Shown: positions 61,201 to 64,000 of the stretch, in pieces
Layout: each line of letters opens with the position of its first letter
How positions within the stretch are numbered: position 1 is the stretch's first letter
Made by a program: the position numbers and the translations under genes
Assembly (NCBI GenBank): GCA_004352715.1
Contig: SCFE01000074.1
Coordinates: 1,772,559 to 1,836,558, forward strand
From: Hofstenia miamia
Taxonomy: Eukaryota; Xenacoelomorpha; Acoela
DNA: 64,000 nt
Direction of reading: 5' to 3'
Notes under the pieces: model-generated
The model's input: only the letters and a program-made list of their open reading frames with translations
The model's database searches: none
What the model was told of the DNA's origin: nothing

Positions 61201-64000
61201 CATAATAAATTAAGTTCATTTCTCATTTGTTGACGTGTGAGCAGACATGTTCGGAACAAACACTGTCTCTAAAAATATTGAATATACAGGATAGAATTCT
61301 GCGATATTAAATTTTTCCTAGAAATGGTTACATTACCAGTCGTACGAAGTATTCCAGTCACATAGTCCAAAAACGAAAATTTTCTGTATACCTTTAAACT
61401 ACTATCAAAATAAAAATTTCTTTAAATGTTGCATAGATTGTCTAAGAAGTTCACAATAATTTTTTGTTCCAATTAAGTGCATTATTTTTCCAGTCGCATT
61501 GGAATATTTTGTCGTCATCGTATTTCTATCCAGTAGTACTGGATTGATGAAAAACATTAGTGAATTCTTCCAAAAATATGGGTGCATCAACATTTAATGG
61601 GAAACCATTACATGATTGTGTGGAGATGGGGACGATAAAGTTGTCCCTACAGGCAGTATAGCCATTAAATTATGCAATATGTCTTGCCTCCTCACTTCAC
61701 TTACATCTTAGCAAAACAAGTGTAGAGCACTCCTACATAAAAAAGACAGATTAATGTTCTTGCGATCATTGGAGACATTTTCAAGCTCGGCTCGGCTCGG
61801 CTCGGCTCGTGTAAATTGTGTATAAGTTCGGCTCGGCTCTCCACATAAAACCTTTGAATGAGGCTCGTTTTAGCTCGGTATTTTTTTTTAAATATTGTAC
61901 TCAAAGAATTTTTCACATAGCTCTTCCTATTATTTAATAAACATTTCTTAAATATGATTATAGTAAAGGCATACTGACTGCAAAACATAAGAAAAATCTC
62001 CATAGTCAAGGTAACAAGCAGAACTATAAACTTCCTTTGCCTAAAATAGGCTCGTTTTGGGCTCGTTGTATATCAAATACTGTGCTCAAGCTCGGCTCGT
62101 TGACAAGTCTGAGCTAAACACAAATATTGCATCAAATTTTAGGTCTAAAAATTGCGTCCAAATAATTTAAATTATTGTACATTATTAGAACACTAATTGA
62201 TAGAAAATTACCTATCACCGTAGGAATTCATTATAAAATCCATAATAATATTAATGGAAAACCAAAGAAATAGATTGGAATTAAACAACATTTCTGGAAG
62301 AACTTTGAATAGAATGTGATACATTTGCAAAAAATTCACTTATAAATTATCTTGCAGTTGAAATCAAATACGAAAACAATTGAATAAATAACATGATCGT
62401 TTAGTTAGTTTCATTGCGATTTTGGCAACATTTCACATCTATGAAGATCGCATGACAGTCAGTAATCATTAACATTTCAAACGTAAATTGCAATTAATAA
62501 ATGAATACCAGAGAAAATGAGAAACTTTATGGACAAAGGGACCAAATTGAACTTTCCAAATGGAAATAAACAATGCCAGATATTTTTAACTACCGTTTCT
62601 GAATTAAAAAATAAGCAATACTAGAATAACCTAAATCAAAAATTATAGCTCAGCGAAGCACTGTGTACAAAATATGACTAAGGAGAGTGTTCAAAGTACT
62701 TGAATAAAATAAGTTCATTGAATGAACTCTTGAAAAATTGAGAAATTAGCTGAAAAAAATTTCTCTGACATTTGTTTGTGGGGGGAGTACATGGATTTAC
62801 CAATTCTTACAACTAAGGTCATGCACCAAAAGACTACCTTTATCATGTGCTCTTGCACACAATTCGGATCACTACTGCCCAGAATAGAGAGGAGTTCGTC
62901 ATCGGAGATGAAGAAAAACCTTGGAAAGGCGTTACGTTTCGAATCTAGATAGTCGTTGAGACTCTTCTGGCACCTTTCCAAACCATCAGAGAGCGACTCC
63001 AATTCTTGGAGTCTGTTTTGGGCGCTGCAAGACTGCTTAATCACTGGATTGGATGCAGTTTCATTCATTATCTAAACCAGTAACTTTAGAATATGCAGAG
63101 ATCACTGTATAAAACACCATTAAAAGGTTCATTGATTTTTCAAGTGATTTTGTTCATTTTTAATGAAGGATCAATGCTCCATTTCTTCGAAATTCTCAAG
63201 AGTCAATCGTCATTAAGAATATTATATTTACATTGCTTGCTAGAAATACAATTTTATATTTACATTGCTTGCTAGAAATACAATTCTGAAAACGCATATT
63301 TTTTATTTAAAATGTTCTAAACATTTGAAATGTTAATTCTAACTCAGATTTTAGTATTATTATTCGCTTAAAAAATATCTTCCGGGCTAATTATTTTTTA
63401 TTAATCAATAACAGATGTATGAGTTAGATTCAAATTTTCTGCGAAATAACTAGATATTATTACACCAATGTATTTCTTAATATTTTGAAATTGAAATTTT
63501 GATGAACTAAAATTAAAAATATTTGGCGAATTTGAATATCTAAAAATTATGACTAGGTGAAAACCAAGAACAGTAAGAAGTATTTTTTATAATAAAGATT
63601 AATGAATATTCTTAAATAAATTCTTTTAACGGAGAAGTAAACAAACAAAATAGAGCTGCAAAATTAGTTAAATGAAAATGCATACCGTTTTAAAAGTTTT
63701 ATCAATAATATCAAATTTGCGGGCTTCTTCAGGAAGCTGTGAGCGTATATCACCACCAATGAATATCCCCTCTAAGTACATCCACTTTCTTTGAACTAAC
63801 AACCAGATCTCAATGACTTCGGCAATATGAGACAACGTCTTCTCCCATTCTTCCACTCGTGCAAGAAACGGTCCTATGAACCTAGAAGCAGACATACTCT
63901 GCAGATTCATAGCATTGTCATCAAGAGATTGCAAAATCTCATCACATGAACCTAGGATGTATCCACGCTCTGATGTTCCCTTCATGTACTTCACCACAAT
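36778..64000 (-). CDS. DNAH10: Axonemal dynein heavy chain 10 (inner-arm), 3' two-thirds of gene, multi-exon
   Basis: The product is a motor ATPase of the ciliary/flagellar inner dynein arm; the heavy chain hydrolyses ATP in its AAA ring and walks on the adjacent doublet microtubule. About 41 exons plus two microexons are visible and are itemised in the domain entries. Their lengths sum to 8,979 nt (2,993 codons including the TGA at 36778-36780) and all junction phases agree. Diagnostic stretches are the AAA1 P-loop [12 protein letters not shown]2 [11 protein letters not shown]3 [11 protein letters not shown]4 GVGGSGKQS, the stalk motif [13 protein letters not shown] and a C-terminus ending [11 protein letters not shown]. 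The last of these, with [15 protein letters not shown] and VVTEPPNG segments, fits DNAH10 better than other axonemal chains; this assignment rests on recalled family sequence, not a search. The 5' end is off the window. The microtubule-binding core is absent and two exons are duplicated at an assembly joint. Introns carry a mariner relic, hAT-type elements, a foldback element and a minisatellite. Confidence 0.9.
40769..41336 (+). mobile_element. mariner-family element, internally deleted, in DNAH10 intron
   Basis: The inverted ends CAGTATGTCCCATAAGTTAC and CAGTCTATCCCATAAGTTAC are flanked by TA on both sides. Inside is the C-terminal half of a DDE transposase: [17 protein letters not shown], then [12 protein letters not shown], with a frame break near 41035, then [20 protein letters not shown] and a stop near 41221. 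The N-terminal DNA-binding half is missing, so this is a dead nonautonomous copy inserted in the dynein intron 39467-41467, opposite to the host gene. Confidence 0.85.
43688..46135 (-). CDS. DNAH10: DNAH10 exons: AAA6, with an artificially repeated pair
   Basis: Exons: 45947-46135 ([20 protein letters not shown]), 45702-45840 ([31 protein letters not shown]), 45232-45352 ([20 protein letters not shown]), 44116-44260 ([19 protein letters not shown]) and 43688-43878 ([29 protein letters not shown]). A second copy of the middle pair, 45008-45138 (cut by an N) and 44538-44658, lies 694 bp downstream. It belongs to a perfect duplication at an assembly joint, so only one of the two pairs should be counted. 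The exon chain is phase-consistent with one copy. Confidence 0.88.
44446..45832. repeat. Perfect 693-bp direct duplication across a single N (probable assembly overlap)
   Basis: 44446-45138 and 45140-45832 appear identical, including a TA tract and two dynein exons, and are separated only by one N at 45139. The left copy ends mid-exon exactly at the N. A sequence shared by two contig ends but not merged explains this better than a real tandem duplication. Confidence 0.85.
44477..44520. repeat. TA microsatellite in DNAH10 intron
   Basis: TA run with a TTTA break. It is repeated at 45171-45214 as part of the duplicated block. Confidence 0.9.
46267..47146. mobile_element. hAT-like nonautonomous element in DNAH10 intron
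   Basis: The left end CCGTGGTTCGCAACC and the inverse of the right end, CAGTGCTTCTCAACC, are variants of the CAGTGGTTCTCAACC terminus found in many animal hAT (Charlie-like) elements. Flanks are ATATAAAT (46259-46266) and TTATAAAT (47147-47154), 7 of 8 identical. Inside are two tandem ~210-bp units and an N gap at 46530-46591. There is no transposase. Confidence 0.65.
46530..46591. other. Assembly gap (62 N)
   Basis: Both sides carry the same 30 bp (TACATATACTTCC ... GAGAATCT), so the gap probably does not exist as drawn. It lies in a DNAH10 intron. Confidence 0.95.
47238..49114 (-). CDS. DNAH10: DNAH10 exons: stalk CC2 and AAA5
   Basis: Five exons: 48897-49114, 48630-48851, 48282-48565, 47499-47742 and 47238-47452. 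The first is the returning stalk helix ([20 protein letters not shown] ... [18 protein letters not shown]). The next two form AAA5: [60 protein letters not shown] and [18 protein letters not shown]. The fourth carries [20 protein letters not shown] and [20 protein letters not shown]. The fifth has [20 protein letters not shown] and [11 protein letters not shown]. All junction phases match. Confidence 0.91.
49499..51108. repeat. Minisatellite: 70 perfect copies of a 23-bp unit, in a DNAH10 intron
   Basis: The unit begins TACGAGAAAG and ends ATATGACTAAA. From 49499 to 51108 is 1,610 bp, exactly 70 units, and I saw no variant unit. The left edge abuts an N at 49498; the right edge passes smoothly into unique intron DNA 28 bp before the donor side of the exon at 51137. 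On the gene's sense strand each unit is pyrimidine-rich and ends in TTTAG, like a 3' splice site. Confidence 0.97.
51137..52151 (-). CDS. DNAH10: DNAH10 exons: stalk coiled coil CC1 and start of microtubule-binding domain
   Basis: Two exons: 51918-52151 and 51137-51307, both phase 0 at each end. The first is a heptad-rich helix ([20 protein letters not shown] onward, rich in E, K, A and Q). The second reads [18 protein letters not shown], then [20 protein letters not shown] and ends VMRNIKE. That is the end of CC1 plus the first helix of the microtubule-binding domain. The rest of that domain should follow but is not found (see findings). A 422-bp foldback element lies in the intron between the two exons, and a 53-bp tandem duplication covers the acceptor of the first. 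Confidence 0.9.
51343..51779. mobile_element. Foldback (long inverted-repeat) MITE in DNAH10 intron
   Basis: Two arms of about 190 bp, starting GGGGGATATTC at 51350 and ending GAATATCCCCC at 51771, are near-perfect inverse copies around a ~50-bp AT-rich loop. The arms include a TGACGTCA palindrome at the left, degraded to TGAGGTCA at the right. The transcript would form a strong hairpin in the intron between the two CC1 exons. No target duplication is clear, so the superfamily is undecided. Confidence 0.85.
52151..52256. repeat. DNAH10: 53-bp tandem duplication covering a DNAH10 splice acceptor
   Basis: Two near-identical 53-bp units (52151-52203 and 52204-52256) each contain ACTGAAAACAGCGAG. 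On the minus strand that gives two CTGTTTTCAG acceptors. Only the one at 52152-52153 keeps the dynein frame. Confidence 0.8.
52446..53759 (-). CDS. DNAH10: DNAH10 exons: AAA4
   Basis: Constitutive exons: 53417-53759, 53231-53374, 52830-53012 and 52446-52786. The first has [35 protein letters not shown] and Walker [20 protein letters not shown]. The second has [20 protein letters not shown] and the Walker B-like [13 protein letters not shown]. The third has [20 protein letters not shown] and the fourth [37 protein letters not shown] and [15 protein letters not shown], leading into the stalk. AAA4 is a regulatory nucleotide site. A 21-nt microexon (53137-53157) falls exactly between the conserved Glu and Gly of the second and third exons. 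Confidence 0.91.
53137..53157 (-). CDS. DNAH10: 21-nt microexon inserting DDGPDGE in AAA4
   Basis: On the minus strand the 21 nt are preceded by ATCTTTGCAG and followed by GTAAACA, both good splice signals. Phase is 1 on both sides: GAA-G | AC-GAT... ...GAA-G | GT-TTT. Inclusion gives [17 protein letters not shown], while skipping gives VAQE-GFLELI, the form I recall for the vertebrate protein. The insert is acidic and glycine-rich, which suits a surface loop. It is probably a cassette exon, though constitutive use is also possible. Confidence 0.65.
53928..55527 (-). CDS. DNAH10: DNAH10 exons: AAA3
   Basis: Constitutive exons: 55361-55527, 54732-54983, 54514-54648, 54201-54404 and 53928-54122. 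The first encodes [20 protein letters not shown]. The second has Walker [18 protein letters not shown], then [20 protein letters not shown] and Walker [10 protein letters not shown]. The third carries [15 protein letters not shown]. The fourth starts [16 protein letters not shown]. The fifth has [18 protein letters not shown] and [17 protein letters not shown]3 is a regulatory ATP-binding site in dyneins. A candidate 24-nt microexon (55267-55290) lies between the first and second exons and is listed separately. Confidence 0.91.
55267..55290 (-). CDS. DNAH10: Candidate 24-nt microexon before the AAA3 P-loop
   Basis: Read on the minus strand, a T-rich tract and TTTAG precede 24 nt that are followed by GTAGTT. 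Both neighbouring exons meet in phase 0, so inclusion adds eight residues (YKPINPLL) without a frameshift. Skipping it gives [17 protein letters not shown], which has the family's usual spacing to Walker A. It may therefore be optional or a chance match; no transcript evidence is available here. Confidence 0.35.
56261..56340. repeat. Intronic repeat, copy 1 of an ~80-bp pair
   Basis: Shares AAAATCACTGAAACCATTTA and TTCATTCATTCGTTCTA, with few differences between, with 60300-60388 in another intron of the same gene and in the same orientation. Probably a fragment of an unidentified dispersed repeat. Confidence 0.7.
56396..58070 (-). CDS. DNAH10: DNAH10 exons: AAA2
   Basis: Four exons: 57923-58070 ([19 protein letters not shown]), 57717-57876 (Walker [16 protein letters not shown]), 56723-57231 (the longest at 509 nt; [19 protein letters not shown], then [19 protein letters not shown]) and 56396-56612. 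AAA2 binds but does not normally hydrolyse nucleotide in dyneins. The intron between 57231 and 57717 is almost entirely one MITE (57322-57684), so a very short ancestral intron has grown by a recent insertion. A long TA tract sits just upstream of the acceptor side, at 58141-58200. Confidence 0.91.
57322..57684 (-). mobile_element. hAT-type MITE copy inside DNAH10 intron
   Basis: 363 bp with the same inverted ends and the perfect 8-bp duplication ATGGAGAT (57314-57321, 57685-57692). It fills most of the intron between exons 57717-57876 and 56723-57231 without touching either splice site. Confidence 0.88.
58141..58200. repeat. TA microsatellite (about 29 repeats) in DNAH10 intron
   Basis: Nearly pure (TA)n, the longest pure run in the window, 70 bp upstream in gene sense of the acceptor at 58071-58072. 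Confidence 0.95.
58505..60248 (-). CDS. DNAH10: DNAH10 exons: linker-AAA1 junction and AAA1 (main ATPase site)
   Basis: Six exons: 60025-60248, 59679-59948, 59403-59586, 59178-59334, 58739-59058, 58505-58695. The first two give [18 protein letters not shown] and [20 protein letters not shown], which lead into AAA1. The third has [19 protein letters not shown], the fourth the Walker A motif [19 protein letters not shown], and the fifth Walker B CFDEFNR followed by the sensor-I stretch [20 protein letters not shown]1 is the essential hydrolysis site in all dyneins and every catalytic residue I can check is present. The exon at 58505-58695 ends [11 protein letters not shown] with the Lys codon split across the junction. 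Confidence 0.92.
60300..60388. repeat. Intronic repeat, copy 2 of an ~80-bp pair
   Basis: Partner of 56261-56340. It lies just upstream (in gene sense) of the exon 60025-60248. Confidence 0.7.
61771..62111 (-). mobile_element. hAT-type MITE copy, one end lost, inside DNAH10 intron
   Basis: The internal sequence and the right terminus GTTGACAAGTCTG match the family. The left inverted end is missing: the element starts at the internal ACATTTTCAAGCTCGG. No target duplication can be recognised. Confidence 0.8.
62838..64000 (-). CDS. DNAH10: DNAH10 exons: C-terminal part of linker
   Basis: Two exons: 63686-64000 (continues past the window edge; donor GT at 63684-63685) and 62838-63071 (acceptor AG 63072-63073, donor 62836-62837). 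They encode the end of the linker that swings across the AAA ring. Segments seen include [55 protein letters not shown], then [20 protein letters not shown] and [16 protein letters not shown], all strongly conserved in axonemal heavy chains. Both junctions are phase 0. The intron between them (63072-63685) carries a 32-bp tandem duplication at 63222-63285. The next intron (60249-62837) is the longest clean one and contains a MITE copy. Confidence 0.9.
63222..63285. repeat. 32-bp tandem duplication in DNAH10 intron
   Basis: Two identical 32-bp units starting TTATATTTACATTG, in the intron between the two linker exons. Confidence 0.85.

Overview
This is nuclear DNA from an animal, AT-rich and full of introns. 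It is dominated on its right half by one ciliary gene read on the minus strand. Positions 64000 down to 36778 hold the last ~41 exons (about 2,990 residues plus stop) of an axonemal dynein heavy chain. Its sequence fits DNAH10, an inner-arm (I1/f) heavy chain. Every exon junction I worked out is phase-compatible and I saw no internal stop, so the gene looks functional. The 5' part (tail and most of the linker, roughly 1,400 residues by comparison with the family) lies beyond the right edge. The many introns and the presence of motile-cilium dynein point to an invertebrate metazoan; I cannot place it more closely.

Layout of the dynein gene, 5' to 3' (right to left): linker end (64000-62838), AAA1 (60248-58505), AAA2 (58070-56396), AAA3 (55527-53928), AAA4 (53759-52446), stalk helix CC1 (52151-51137), an interval where the microtubule-binding domain should be but is not, stalk CC2 and AAA5 (49114-47238), AAA6 (46135-43688) and the C-terminal domain (42574-36778). 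The missing domain coincides with a single-N assembly joint and a perfect 70 x 23-bp minisatellite. Two very short, frame-preserving exons (21 nt in AAA4, 24 nt before AAA3) look like optional microexons. One intron uses GC-AG splice sites.

The left 36 kb has no complete gene. It is a graveyard of transposons: remnants of non-LTR retrotransposons (near 0.8, 23, 30, 32, 33.4 and 34.6 kb), a mariner relic, hAT-type MITEs, TA microsatellites, a palindromic 35-bp minisatellite and two oppositely oriented telomere-like stretches. The only host-gene candidate there is a plus-strand terminal exon at 17753-17981 with a poly(A) signal, together with a phase-compatible upstream exon at 15806-15871, from a protein I do not recognise.

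A MITE family with 18-bp inverted ends, 8-bp target duplications and subterminal clusters of GAGCC/GGCTC motifs is present five times (9.6, 15.2, 36.2, 57.3 and 61.8 kb), two of them inside dynein introns. Single-N joints and longer N gaps are flanked by identical sequence at several places (24666-25548, 44446-45832, 9689-9825, 46530-46591). These look like unmerged contig overlaps rather than biology, and one of them duplicates two dynein exons artificially.
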